64,000 bases of DNA from Stomoxys calcitrans (taxonomy: Eukaryota > Arthropoda > Insecta > Diptera > Muscidae): assembly GCF_963082655.1 (NCBI RefSeq), contig NC_081553.1, positions 46,136,989 through 46,200,988 on the forward strand. Reading direction: 5' to 3'. Below, piece by piece: positions 10,595-21,937 of the stretch. The translations under genes were made by a program, and so were the position numbers. Positions within the stretch are counted from its first letter, which is position 1, and every line of letters starts with the position of its first letter. The notes under the pieces are model-generated. The model ran no database searches and had not been told where the DNA came from. It was given only the letters and a program-made list of their open reading frames with translations.

Positions 10595-10860
10595 TTATAC
10601 CCACCACCATAGGATGGGGATATTCTTATCTAGTCATTGCTTTTGTAACACCCAAAAAGTATATATGAATCGATCTAGCCATATCCGTCCGTCCGTCTGT
10701 CGAAATCACAATAGCGGTCCAATGTGTACAGCTAGCCGCCTGAAATTTTGTACAGATACTTGGTATTGATATAGGTCGTTAGGGATAGCTAATGGGCCAT
10801 ATCGGTTCAGATTAAGATATAGATATAGATATATAGATATAGATATAAAAACTATGAATA
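10595..10860 (-). mobile_element. TUE-A H-end and first unit, with an (ATAGAT)n run
   Basis: TATACCCACCACCATAGGATGG, then AATCGATCTAGCCATATCC, GTCCGTCCGTCTGTCG and GCTAGCCGCCTGAAATTTTG. The core ATATAG sequence has expanded into AGATATAGATATAG at about 10818-10852, after which the element is cut by Helitron-type units. Confidence 0.8.
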
Positions 10861-11517
10861 TTTAGTTCCACTCTCTTTAAGACCCAAATTGTCTTGGCGA
10901 GCAAATACGTCCTATTTGGGGGTTGTTATGTTGGTGGGACGTCCGCTAGACAGTTGACCAACTAATGTTGATATCAGATACGTGGTCTACTCCCAAATAC
11001 CTTTAATTTGAGCCCCATATTTCCATAGTCGGCAAACATGGCCGGCTTGGGGGGTGTTTTGTGGTATAGGTGACCACTCTGTGAGTTGGCCTTGGAAATA
11101 TATATCGTATTCGTGTTCCACCTTAAAAACCCTCTTATTTGAGCCTCATATTGCTGGCTCACTTACTATTTGGGTGGTGTTGTGGGGGTGGGGTGGCCCC
11201 ATAAACACTTTTCCGAAATATTGATATCAAGTTCGTGCTTTACTCTCAAAGACCTTTCATTTGAGCCCCATATTGCTATGGTCGTAAATTTTTACCCTTT
11301 GGGGGATGTTTTTGGTGAGAGGTGGCCCCCAAACACTTGGTTCCATATTTGGATATCAGATTCGTATTTTACATTCAAATACCTTTTATTTAAGTCCCAT
11401 ATTCCCATGGTCAGTAAATAAGTCCTGTTTGGGTGGTGTTTTGGGAAAGGGGTGGACCCCCAGAAACATGGTTCCACATTTGGATATTAAATTCATGTTC
11501 TACTCGCAAATACCTCT
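10861..11517 (-). mobile_element. Helitron-type minisatellite units
   Basis: Repeated phrases CATTTGAGCCCCATATTGCTATGGTC, GGGTGGTGTTTTGGG and TTGGATATCAGATTCGT recur roughly every 120-130 bp. They match, in reverse complement, the interiors of the copies at 31.3-32.5 and 40-42 kb that have Helitron-like ends. No ends are visible here. Confidence 0.75.
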
Positions 11518-11575
11518 CATGATCTAGAGAGTGAGGTTCAGCGCTAGGACTAGTCATATCTAGAGGTTACCTGAC
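11518..11575 (+). pseudogene. Short jockey-like retrotransposon shard
   Basis: CATGATCTAGAGAGTGAGGTTCAGCGCTA matches 28680-28709 of the jockey-like element at one mismatch. Similarity fades within about 50 bp. Confidence 0.6.
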
Positions 11576-11899
11576 CACGTAGTTGCGTAATATCTTAAGA
11601 TTAGTACGCCGCCATCTCTAGCAAGAGGATTTTGGTATAGACCCATATATATGTCGGTGTAATTTTCCCTATTCTACTCCTGTCGCGCGATAGCCTTTGG
11701 TTGCCTTGTGTTAATCGTTGTAGTTTTATCGAAAGGTCGATAAAATATCAACTTCGTCACAGCTAAAATCCTACGTGCAGCGCATCGCACCACGACCCTC
11801 ATTTATTTGCTGTCATGCTTTTGAACCACATTTCAGATTTAAATCTCCCCGTTCATCCCAACAGTTGCTTAGTGACTAAAAGTAGTATTTTCAAAAAAT
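11576..11899. other. Unassigned stretch with a small hairpin
   Basis: No family is recognised. A perfect 9-bp inverted repeat TTTTATCGA-AAGG-TCGATAAAA lies at about 11727-11748. No open frame with a motif. Confidence 0.45.
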
Positions 11900-12121
11900 T
11901 GCTCTGGGCCAATATCAGTCAGAACTATATATGTCCGATTTGGGGGTGTTTTGGGGATTGGGGTGGTCCCCCCAGCACTTGGTTCGACAAATGGATATCA
12001 GATACGTTTTCTTATCCTAATTACCTTTCATTTGAGTCCCATATTGTTGTGATTGGTCTAAATATATGTTTGGTAGGTTTTAGGATGGGGCAGCCCCCCA
12101 TCCGAAATTTGGATACCAAAT
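11900..12121 (-). mobile_element. Helitron-type unit fragment
   Basis: TTTGGGGGTGTTTTGGGGATTGG, CAAATGGATATCAGATACG and CATTTGAGTCCCATATTG are near-copies in reverse complement of 31300-31450. It is cut by the TUE-A H-end at 12122. Confidence 0.75.
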
Positions 12122-13731
12122 TTTTATACCCTCCACCATAAGATGGGGGGTATACTAATTTCGTCATTCTGATTGTAACTACTCGAAATATTCGTCTGAG
12201 ACCCCATAAAGTATATATATTCTTGATCGTCGTGAAATTTTATGTCGATCTAGCCATGTCCGTCCGTCTGTCCGTCCGTCCGTCCGTCTGTCTGTCGAAA
12301 GCACGCTAACTTCCGAAGGAGTTAAGCTAGCCGCTTGAAATTTTGTACAAATACTTCTTATTAGTGTAGGTCAGTTGGTATTGTAAATGGGCCATATCGG
12401 TCTATGTTTTGATATAGCTGCCATATAAACCGATCTTGAGTCTTGACTTCTTGAGCCTCTAGAGGGCGCAATTCTTATCCGATTGGAATGAAATTTTGCA
12501 CAACGTGTTTTGTTACGATATCCAACAACTGTGCCAAGTATGGTTGAAATCGGTCCATAACCTTATATAGCTGTCATATAAACCGATCTTGGGTCTTGAC
12601 TTCTTGAGCCTCTAGAGGGCGAAATTCTTATCCAATTTGAATGAATTTTGGCACGTAGTATTTTGTTATGATATCCAATAACTGTGCTAAATATGGTTCA
12701 AATCGCTTTTTAACCTGATATAGCTGCCATATAAACCGATCTTGGGTCTTGACTTCTTGAGCCTCTAGAGAGCGCAATTCTTATCCGATTGGAATGAAAT
12801 TTTGCACAAAGTGTTTTGTTACGATATCCAACAACTGTGCCAAGTATGGTTCAAATCGGTTTTTAACCTGATATAGCTGCCATATAAACCGATCTCGGGT
12901 CTTGACTTCTTGAGCCTCTAGAGAGCGCAATTCTTATCCGATTGGAATGAAATTTTGCACAACGTGTTTTGTTACGATATCCAACAACTGTGCCAAGTAT
13001 GGTTGAAATCGGTCCATAACCTTATATAGCTGTCATATAAACCGATCTTGGGTCTTGACTTCTTGAGCCTCTAGAGGGCGCAATTCTTATCCAATTTGAA
13101 TGAATTTTGGCACGTAGTATTTTGTTATGATATCCAACAACTGTGCCAAATATGGTTCAAATCGGTTCATAACATGATATAGCTGTCATATAAACAGATC
13201 TGGAAACTTGACTTCTTGAGCTTCTAGAGGGCGCAATTCCTATCCGATTTGGCTGAAATTTCGCAAGACTTTTTTTTATTGTTACTTTCAACAACTGTAT
13301 CGAATAAAGTACAAGTCGGTTCATAACCTGATATAGCTGCCATATAAACCGATCTGGGATCTGATATGCCTGAAATTTTGTACGACGGATCCTCTCATGA
13401 CCATCAACAAACGTGTTTATTATGGTCTGAATGGGTCTATAGCCCGATACAGATCCCATATAAATCGTTCTCTCTATTTTACTTCGTGAGCCTTAATGTG
13501 CGCAATTCTTATACGAATTGGCGGAAATTTTACACAGGTCTCCAACATATAATTTAATTGTGGTCCGAACCGGACCATATCTTGATATCGTTTTAATAGC
13601 AGAGCAACTCTTTTCTTATATCCTTTTTTTACCTAAGAAGAGATGCCGGGAAAAGAACTCGACAAATGCGATCCATGGTGGAGGGTATATAAGATTCGGC
13701 CCGGCCGAATTTAGCACGCTTTAACTTGTTA
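12122..13731 (-). mobile_element. TUE-A element, complete with both ends
   Basis: Closest relative of the 4689-6361 copy: same H-end, same CCGTCCG tract, same terminal modules (ATGCCGGGAAAAGAACTCGAC, ATGGTGGAGGGTATATAAG, TTCGGCCCGGCCGAAT). The array contains a three-unit higher-order repeat: CGGTCCATAACCTTATATAG occurs at 12551 and 13010, 459 bp (3 x 153) apart. No protein is encoded. Confidence 0.85.
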
Positions 13732-13739
13732 TATATAAG

Positions 13740-13830
13740 AAGTATAGGGTAGGGAATGAATATTTCGATGTGTTGCAAACGGAATGACAAAATAAATATA
13801 CCCCCATCCTTCGGTGGTGGGTATAAAAAT
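13740..13830 (+). repeat. Isolated TUE-C H-end
   Basis: ATATTTCGATGTGTTGCAAACGG, AATATACCCCCATCCTTCGG and TGGTGGGTATAAAAA form a terminal H-end in + orientation with no array before it. It is immediately preceded by the complete TUE-A copy, which probably inserted into this older element. Confidence 0.75.
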
Positions 13831-13832
13831 AT

Positions 13833-15002
13833 ATCCATGTACCCACCTCATTTTGGAGGTATGCCTTGGCGATACCCGCTATTGTCCTTTTTCAATGTCT
13901 ACGTTTTAATTGTATCACAATTTGGCATTGCAAACCACATTAAAAAATCTCCGCATTACCATATGTGCAATATTAAAAAATTATATCCTTTTAGTATGAT
14001 GCAAAACACGTGCTCTTAATTTTTAATGATAAAATTGAGGAAATGATATAATGAAGCTCTATGCCCAACAAACAAATAATACGAATTTTAATTATTATCC
14101 ATTACTTGATTGTTGTTGAGTGGCAACGGTGAGAGATTGTCAATGCAGCAGCTATGAGGCACCAAACATTGGCAGAAGAAAAACATTCGACGATAGATAA
14201 TGGGCCAAGCCATCAAAACACCTGCACTCAACGTGCAATGCTCCTTGGGCATAAAACACCACTCTATTTTTTTTGATGGCAAAGCAAACAGAAAAGAAAT
14301 GCAATAAAATAAATAATGCATCTGTATGGCGGTAGTTACAATCATTATTTGTTTATACAGTTGAGGGCTTAAGTATGCACACATCAAAGAGATTTTAAAT
14401 CAAAATTGGCTGAGTAAACCGGTTAGAAACAGTTTTAAAAGTCTGAATTTTATAAAATGTTTACTTACTGTGTTGAAATTTTTTTTTTCATTTTTTTTTT
14501 TGGTTTTGTTTTGCTGTATGCCATGTTTAGTTTTGTTTTCCACTGTTGGTATCCATTTAAGTGCATTTTTGCGAGCCTCAGCCACATTTTGAGAAGTGTG
14601 AATGTTTGTACACATCCTATTTAATTACAGAAATAAATACAAATGAAACTCATTAAGAGTAGATATTAATGTGAGACTATCTACATGCATCCACCCAAGC
14701 ACTTTTCCTCTGATTGATGGTATCTCCCACTTCTTATATTAAATACATTAAAAGGAGTAATGCATGGCAAGGCAGTACTTTAAAGAATGCAATCACAAAA
14801 TTGATTAATACGAAACAAGAAGCAGGGATTAAAGCACGAAACATTACCAATTTAAACGACCAAATTCTTTTGTATCAATTCTTATTTCGCCGAACCGTTT
14901 TTCCCACCCACTTTGACATCCAAAGATTTAAGACAAATGTCAATAAGCACTACATCCATTTCCATCTCCAATTCCTAATTTCCTCTCGTCAACGCAATGC
15001 AG
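13833..15002. other. Unassigned AT-rich stretch
   Basis: No repeat family is recognised. There are poly-T runs at 14481-14510. Frames of 87-99 codons (13756-14019, 14088-14387 minus, 14714-15013) lack recognisable motifs. I see nothing to annotate. Confidence 0.5.
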
Positions 15003-15053
15003 TGCATTCATAGGGGACATCCCCTGCGTGTTGGCTGACAGAAAAAAAAAAAA
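15003..15053 (+). mobile_element. 5'-truncated non-LTR 3' end with poly(A)
   Basis: GGGGACATCCCCTGCGTGTTGG followed by CTGACAG and A12 matches the 3' end of the retrotransposon fragment at 37.5 kb (GGGGATATCCCCTGCGTGTTGG, then a poly(A) run). Only about 40 bp of element remains. Confidence 0.65.
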
Positions 15054-16345
15054 TATTCTTGATCGTCATGTCATTTTAAGTCGATCTAGCCATGTCCGTC
15101 CGTCTGTCTGTCCGTCCATCTGTTTGTCCGTCCGTCCGTCTGTGTGTCTATCGAAAACACTCCAACTTTCGAAGAAGTAAAGCTAGCGGCTTTAAATTTT
15201 GCACAAATACTTTTTGTTAGTGTAGGTCGCTTGGGATTGTAAATGGGCCACATCGGTTCGTGTTTTGATATAGGTGCCATATAAACCGATCTTGGGTCTT
15301 GACTTTTTGAGACTCTAGAGGGCGCAATTCTCGTCCGATTTGACTAAAATTTTGCAGGTGGTGTTTTGTTATGACCGATCTGGAGTCTTGACTTCTTCAA
15401 CTTTTAGGCGGCGCAATTCTTATCCGATTTGGCTGTATTTTTGCACGTGGTGTTTTGATATCACTTCCAACAACTGTGCTAAATTTTATGTAAATCGGTT
15501 CAATTACCTGGTATAGCTGCCATATACACCGATCTGGGATCTTGACTTCTTGAGCCGCTGGAGGGCGCAATTCTTATCCGATTTGGCAGAAATTTTGTAC
15601 AACGGCTTCTCCCATGACCTTCAGCATGCGTGTCCAGTATAGTCTGAATCGATTTATAAAATTTTGCAGGTAGCGTTTTGTTATGAATGTCAATAAATGT
15701 GCTAAGTCTTGACTTCCTCAGATTTTAGGCGGCGCAATTCTTATCCGATTTGGCTGTACTTTTGCACGTGGTGTTTTGATATCACTTCCAACAACTGTGT
15801 TAAGTATGGTTCCAATTGGTTCATAATCTGATATAGCTGCCATATAATCCGATCTTGGATATTGAATTCTTGAGCCGCTGGAGGGAACAATTCTCATCCG
15901 ATTTGGCTGAAATTTTGCACGAGGTGTATTATTGTGACTTCCAATAACTGTGCTAAGAATGGCGCAAATCGGTACATAACCTGATATAGCTGCCATTTAA
16001 CCGATCTGGGTTCTTGACTTCTTGAGCTCCTAGAGGGCTCAATTCTTATCCGTTTGGCAGAATTTTCTACAACGGCTTCTCCCATGGCCTTCAACATACG
16101 TGTCCAATATGGTCTGAGTCGATCTATAGCTTGATACAGCTCCCATATAAACCAATCTCCCGATTTTGCTGCTTGAGCCCCTACAAGGCTCAATTTTTAT
16201 CCGAATGAATTGATATATTACACAATCACTTCTACAATGTTCAGCATTCAATTCATTAATGGTCCGAATCGGACTATAACTTGATATAGCTCCAATAGCA
16301 TATAAGTTCTTATTCATTATTCTTTGTTTGCCTAAAAAGAGATAC
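15054..16345 (-). mobile_element. TUE-A element without terminal hairpin or G-end
   Basis: It starts inside the H-end (ATTCTTGATCGTCATGTC, GTCGATCTAGCCATG), continues with a CCGTCCGTCTG tract and a seven- to eight-unit array. It ends at TTTGCCTAAAAAGAGATACCGC, just before where the G-end should lie. An opposite-orientation TUE-A begins at the break. Confidence 0.8.
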
Positions 16346-16863
16346 CGCATAAAATTTCAGCCATATCGGACAAAAATGCCGGCTTGTAAGGGCTCAAGAA
16401 GCCAAATCGGGGATCAGTTTACATGGGAGTTATATGAGGTTATAGACCGATTTTGACCGTACTTGGCACAGTTGTCGTAACAGAACGCTATTTGCAAATT
16501 TTTAGACAGATTGGACAAAAATTACTGCTTCAATGGGCTCAATAAATCAAATCGGGAGATCGCTTTATATGGGAGCTATATCCAACTCTAAACCGATATG
16601 ACCCATTTGCAATCCTCAATAAACTACATCAATATTAAGTACCTATGCAAAATTTCAAGCGACTACCTTTTCGTGTTCGACCGCTATCGTGGTTTCAACG
16701 GACGGACGGACGGATGGATAAACGGTCGGATATGGCTAGATCGACTCAGAATGCCGAAGCAATCCAGAATATATATACTTTATCGGGTCTTAGATCAATA
16801 TTTCAAGGTTTTACAAACTGAATGATTAGATTAGTATATCCCCATCCCATGGTGGTGGGTATA
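16346..16863 (+). mobile_element. TUE-A array end with H-end
   Basis: A + oriented array (GGGAGTTATATGAGGTTATAG, TTTATATGGGAGCTATATCC), then GACGGACGGACGGATGG, ATGGCTAGATCGACTC, CAGAATATATATACTTTAT and the hairpin TATCCCCATCCCATGGTGG. The preceding element runs the other way. Confidence 0.8.
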
Positions 16864-16864
16864 A

Positions 16865-17441
16865 TTTGCAAAAAAAATCTCCGATCATTGAACTCGTCTC
16901 GAAAGAGAAACAAACAAAAATTGTGAAATTTAATGATCTTCTCCCTAACAGGCAATAAACTTGAAAATGGAAAAATTTGGCTCGGCCCGTCCGGGATTCG
17001 AACCTGGGCTCACGGATCAACAGCGAGAGCCGTTGCCGTTGCATTCGAAGTACAACTTCCAAGAGATGCACAGAATTATGTGTACCATGGAAGTAGTGTA
17101 ATTGTCGCAGAAAAAAAAGTCTGTCATTACACAAAAACACTTGCATTGGGAAAAAGTACAGCTAATAGACAGGGTTACGAGCGTGGTTAATATGGTAACT
17201 GTATCATAGAGGCCTTTTCGCAATGAATACTATTTAAATATAACATACCAATGCACGGCTCTTGAAGCCATCACACCTAATATGGTTGAAAAGTGTTCTA
17301 ACCTAAGACGAAACGCATCCCATAGTGGTTGGTGTTTGTTGCACTCTCTGGCTTTCCTTTTCCATTTGCAACGAAAATCTCCGTTCATTGAGCTCGTCTC
17401 GAAAGAGAAACCAACAAAATTGTGAAATTTAATGATCTTCG
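16865..17441 (-). repeat. Second SINE-like repeat with duplicated 3' body
   Basis: Direct repeats at 16865-16943 and 17364-17441 share TTTGCAA, AAATCTCCG, CTCGTCTCGAAAGAGAAAC and GTGAAATTTAATGATCTTC. On the minus strand the first copy is preceded by a tRNA-like segment with the B box AGGTTCGAATCCCGG at about 16989-17003. The family differs from the main SINE. The second copy has no tRNA-like head. Confidence 0.6.
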
Positions 17442-17867
17442 CTCCTGTATGGATAAAGACATAAGTTGAAGTAAACGCCTTCTATAGATTTAAGAACTCA
17501 AATGCAAGAGACTGGTTTCTATGGGAGCTATATCAGGTTATATACTGATGAAGACCATACTTGACGGAGTTTTCGATAGTCATAGCAGAAGTCACTGTGC
17601 AAAATGTCCGCCAAATCGGATAATAAATGCACCCTCTGAACGCTAAAGATGTTAAATCGGGAGATCGGTTTATGTGGAGGCTATATCGGCTTATAGACCG
17701 ATTTGGACTATACTTATGGTAGTTTTCGAGACCCTTAACCGATGTCATCATGACAAATCGGGTAATAATTATGACCTTTGGAGGGTCAAGAAAATCTATC
17801 AGCAGATCGGTTTATATGGGAGCTAAATTAGGTTATTTACCGTTTTGGACCATACTCAAACTTGTTA
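17442..17867 (+). repeat. Degenerate TUE-A units
   Basis: CTATGGGAGCTATATCAGGTTAT and GATCGGTTTATATGGGAGCTA recur about every 150 bp. No ends. It is truncated by the H-end of the next element. Confidence 0.7.
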
Positions 17868-19084
17868 TACCCACCACCGAAGGATGGGGGTATATTCATT
17901 TTGTCATTCCGTTTGCAACATATTGAAATATCTATTTCCGACCCTATAAAGTATATAAATTCTTGATCAGCATAAAAAACTAAGACGATCTAGCCATGTC
18001 CGTCCGTTTGTCCGTCTGACTGTTGAAATCACGCTATAATCTTTAAAAATAGCGGTATTGGGCTGAAACTTCGCACAGATTCTTTTTTGTACATAAGCAG
18101 GTTAAGTTCGAAAATGGACTATAATCGGACTATATCTTGATATAGCCCCCATATAGACCGAACCGCAGATTTAAGGTCTTAATTCCATAAAAGCCATATT
18201 TATTATCCGATTTCGACGAAATTTGTGACAGGGAGTTATGTTAGGCCACCCGATATCCTTCTTCAATTTGGCTCAGATCGGTACAGATTTGGATATAGCT
18301 GCCATATAGACCGATCTCTCAATTTAAGGTCTTGCGCCCATAAAAGGCGCATTTATTGTCCGATTTTGCTAAAATTTGGGACAGTGAGTTGTGTTAGGCC
18401 TTTCGATATCCTTCTTTAATTTGGCCCAGATCAGACCAGATTTGTATATAGCTGCCATATTTACCGATCTATCGATTTAAGGTTTTGGGCCCATAAAAGG
18501 CACATTTATTTTCCGATGTCGCCAAAATTTGGGACAGTGAGTTAAGTTTAGTCCCTCGACATATGTCTCCATTATGGCACACATCGGTTTAGATTTGGAT
18601 ATAGCTGCCATATAGACCGATCTCTTGATTTAAGTTTTTTGGCCCATAAAAGGCGCATTTATTGTCCGATGTCGCCGAAATTTGGTAAAGTGAGTTGTCT
18701 TAAGCCCTTCGACATTTTTCTTCAATTTGGTCCTGATCAGTTTAGATTTTGATATAGCTGCCATATAGACCGATCTTTCGATTTAAGGTCTTGGGCCCAT
18801 AAAAAGCGCATTTATAATCCGATTTTGCCAAAATGTGGGACAGTGAGTTAAGTTAAATCCCTCGATATATTTTTGCAGTACTGTAGCTGCCATAAAGACC
18901 GATATCTCAATGTAAAGTCTTGACCCCAAAAAAGAGGCGTTTATAATCTGATTATGCAAAAATTTGGGACAGTGACTTATGTTCGGTTTTTCGACATCCG
19001 CGTCGTATATGTTCAGATCAGTTTATTTTTAAATATAACTACTAAAAAGACTAGATCCGGCCAAACTTAAGGCCTTTTACATGT
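17868..19084 (-). mobile_element. TUE-C element, near complete
   Basis: The H-hairpin TATACCCACCACCGAAGG..GGGGGTATA is followed by ATTCTTGATCAGC, ACGATCTAGCCATG, a short CCGTCCG tract, CATAAGCAGGTTAAGTTCG and about six C units (GGGACAGTGAGTTG). A degraded G-end (GATCCGGCCAAACTTAAGGCC) lies at 19050-19084. It shows the undisturbed TTTATTTTTAAATATAAC junction that is split at 4688 by TUE-A. Confidence 0.85.
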
Positions 19085-19149
19085 TCTATATTACCCTAAA
19101 ATTTTCCTTACTAAATACTAAACTTCCCCTGAAAAATCCGCCAATTAAA

Positions 19150-19425
19150 AGGGAATACTTCTCTCATATCAATGAGTGCAGTCCGATTAAAGTTTAAGCT
19201 CAATGATAAGGGGCCTCCTATTAAATGCCCAGTTCGCACGGCGTGCCGCTTATCGACACCACTTGGTAGAGAAGTTTTAACATGGCACGATACCTCGCAA
19301 ATGCAGCCAGCATTAGTAAGGGGATAACCACCGCTGATAATTTTTCCTATGTTCACGCCGGGATTTGTATTCAGGCGTTCGGCGTCATAGGCGAACATGC
19401 TTACCTCTACGCCATGGTGGCCTCC
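19150..19425 (-). mobile_element. tRNA-derived SINE
   Basis: On the minus strand: GGAGGCCACCATGGCGTAGAGG, TATGACGCCGAACGCCTG, degenerate B box, then body words AACCACCGCTGATAA and GTTTAAGCTCAATGATAAGG in reverse. The A box is degenerate, so it is an old copy. Confidence 0.85.
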
Positions 19426-19573
19426 GTCAAATATACCTCTGTGCAAAATTTTTGAGCTCTAGGTTAACTAAAACTTTCTTGTCCAACGAATACACTAAGA
19501 GGCAACACTGTGAGGCGTGCGGAATTGCTTCACCTCTTTGGGGAAATGTTTTTACATGGCTGCCATACCAAAT

Positions 19574-19789
19574 GGAGGCCATCGTAGCGCAGTGGTTAGC
19601 ATGTCCGCCTATGACGCTGAAGTTAAGTCCCTCGACATACCTGGCGAGACCAACAGAAAAAATTTTCAGCGGTGGTTTTCCCCTCCTAATGCTGGCTACA
19701 TTTGCGAGGTATCCTGCAATGCTAAAATTGTTCTACCAAGTGCTGTCGCTATGCGGCACGCCATTCGGACTGGGCATAAAATTGGAGGC
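19574..19789 (+). mobile_element. SINE with an altered B-box region
   Basis: The head GGAGGCCATCGTAGCGCAGTGG and TTAGCATGTCCGCCTATGACG is good. After GCTGAA the expected B box is replaced by GTTAAGTCCCTCGACATA, which matches a phrase of TUE-C units (GTTAAGTTTAGTCCCTCGAC at about 18541). The SINE sequence then resumes with CCTGGCGAGACC. It runs directly into a second SINE at 19790. Confidence 0.85.
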
Positions 19790-20052
19790 CTCCTATGACG
19801 CCGAACGCCTGGGTTCAAATCCCGGCGTGAACATAAGAAAAGTTTTCAGCCGTGGTTATCCCCTAGCTACTATGCCATGTAAAACTTCTTTCCAAAAAGG
19901 TGTTGCACTGCGGCACGCCGTTCGGACTCGGCTATAAAAAGGAGGCCTCTTATCATTGAGCTTTAACTTGAATCGGACTGCACTCATTGATATGTGAGAA
20001 GTTTCCCCCTGTTCCTTAGTGGAACATGGGCAAAATTTGCAATTTGCAATTT
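19790..20052 (+). mobile_element. SINE lacking the A-box end
   Basis: It starts at TCCTATGACGCCGAACGCC with B box GGGTTCAAATCCCGG, then the full body including GCCGTTCGGACTCGGC and a tail GTTCCTTAGTGGAAC. The A-box part is missing where it joins the preceding SINE, giving a chimeric tandem pair. Confidence 0.85.
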
Positions 20053-20055
20053 GCA

Positions 20056-20735
20056 CTTGCCATACCAAATGGCAAAGTTCCTCCCAAATGTTGCCAGCAT
20101 TAAAGGGCGATAGGTTAGGTTAGGTTAGGTTAGGTTGAATGGGTTGCCCACCAAAGGTGAATTCACTCGGAGGCCAGTTTGGCCCATTGTGGTACCCTAG
20201 AGAGAGAAAGAGAAGATAAAGATAATGTGAGACCTAGTATTAGAGGTTATAAGCGAATAAAAGAAAAAGACAGGAGAAGTGGAAAACCCGAGCGGGGGGT
20301 AAAGAACCACCCATCCCCACGCAAGCATGGATCCCCGTTGGATCCATCCTGTTCCCTCAACAAACCTCTGGAGACATATTAGAGGTACGTTTGCCAGTTC
20401 ATCCAAATCACAGAAGAAACGTATCCCCAGGACGGAGAGCCTATGTCTCTGTAGACTCGGACAGGAATACAGCAAGTGCACAATAGTCTCCTAATCATCG
20501 TCTTCGAGGCAAGTCTTACAGAAATCGTTGTTAGGTATCCCCATGCGCGCTACTATGCGGCCTATGGCTCAGTGTCCGTTTATGACCCCTGTCAAAGTAC
20601 TCATCGACCTTTTATCCAACGCCAGCAAGGAGGGTATAACCACCACTGAAATTTTTTTCTATCTTCTGGCCAAAATTCCAACCCAGGCGTTCAGTGTCAT
20701 AGGCGGGCATGCTAACCTCTGAGATACGCTGGTCA
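20056..20735 (-). mobile_element. SINE split by a retrotransposon insertion
   Basis: The 20056-20107 part (AAATGTTGCCAGCATTAAAGGG) and the 20621-20735 part (GCCAGCAAGGAGGGTATAACC, AACCCAGGCGTTCAG, CATGCTAACCTCTG) are consecutive in other minus-strand SINEs. GCCAGCA..GGG flanks the insert on both sides, consistent with a target-site duplication of about 14 bp that has since mutated. Confidence 0.8.
20108..20620 (-). pseudogene. Non-LTR retrotransposon 3' end, family shared with 59.6 kb
   Basis: On the minus strand a reading frame contains HLLYSCPSLQRHRLSVLG, FFCDLDELANVPLICL and MLAWGWVVLYPPLGFS, co-linear with HLLWSCPGL, FFCDLGELAKVPLLGL and VLAWGWVFLHPPLGFS at 59.9 kb. This is the C-terminal Cys/His region after RNase H in I/R1-like elements (family assignment inferred). 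The 3' UTR phrase ACTGGCCTCCGAGTGAA is shared. The 3' tail is four to five AACCT repeats (20110-20136). Only the last 500 bp is present, a classic 5' truncation. Confidence 0.82.
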
Positions 20736-21937
20736 GAAAACCTTCAATGACAAAATTCATATTTCTAGTGTTTGTAAAGAAAACTTTAGTTGAATTTCTT
20801 GTCCTGTAACTCTTTAGCATGCAAAGAATTAATTCCTTTAGCTATATCGCTCGTTTGTTTGTAAGTACAATTTGTATCGTTCTCTTAGAAGCAGTTAGTA
20901 ACATGAATTGTTAGAAAGCGGTTACTTCGTAATTCTTATTCTCAGCTCACAATATCCTTGTGGCATTGTTGAGTGTCTGTGTGTATGTTTCTTCATTATG
21001 ACGTTCAGTTGCAATTACGATTACGTTTGCTGTTGCCTGCTGCAGCATCTTCATCTTCAACTTCTACGATGTCATGCTTGTAGTAGTCGTCTTCGTCGTC
21101 TCCATCATTGAATTGTTTTCTCTCAACAATGGTGGCACATAAAGAAACACTTAATTTAAGTGAGCCACATATGTGCATTTCCCTTAACCCCATACCCAGC
21201 CCACTTGGAGTTACTGTTCGCATCCTTGCTACCAAGGAACTTGGTTTTGTAGCATTGCATTTGTGCGTCCCCACAATTTTAACGGAGTTTCATTTGTTCG
21301 CCTCCTTTGTTTCGTCCGCTTTGTTGTTTTTATTGCGTCCTGTGACGTTGCTTGCATTCACTTTTGCCTAGCGAGTAACTGCTGCCGCCAATGATTCTCA
21401 TTCTGAGTGGCATGAAGTGAATGGTGGCAGGATAGGCATGGGGGCTGACTGACGTAGTCAGCCAAAATTGAATGAATTACGAGGGTAAAGTTGCATTTGA
21501 CTTTAAATGCACAGATGTTGCAAGCGAAAACAAGGGCGATGGTTTTTCCTCCATCTTTTTTTTTTGGAGAACGAGAATGTCTATGGCAATGGCATGAAGA
21601 TATGACTTTGAGTAATTGTTTTTTTTTCGTCAGGATATGAGTATCTAAAATCTTTTTTACTTAAATTTTGAAATTTCCCTAAAATTAGATATTGCGGAAG
21701 CAAAGAATTACAAGGCTTGCTTTCATAATTATTTAGGAAATTGTTGTCATTTCCTCTCCTTTCTCAAAGATAAAGGAAGAGCTTTCTAATATGATTTTAA
21801 AATGCATCATGTTGCATTAAAATTATTACGGTTAACCATTTGTGTGGTGAGTTGCTATATTAAGGTGAGTGAAGACATGATGCCTGTATCTGTTTGGCAG
21901 AAATATTGAAGATCTAAAATTTCAATGAACACCAGTA
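20736..21937. other. Unassigned stretch
   Basis: No window repeat family is seen. Overlapping frames on both strands (21005-21274 minus, 21108-21371 plus) show no motif. A small perfect hairpin GGCTGACT-GACGT-AGTCAGCC lies at 21443-21463. Possibly single-copy intergenic DNA. Confidence 0.5.

Noticed and set aside
20110..20136. True telomeric TTAGG array
   Set aside because: Only four to five repeats, internal to the sequence, in the 3' tail position of a retrotransposon family that recurs at 59.6 kb with a shorter tail.
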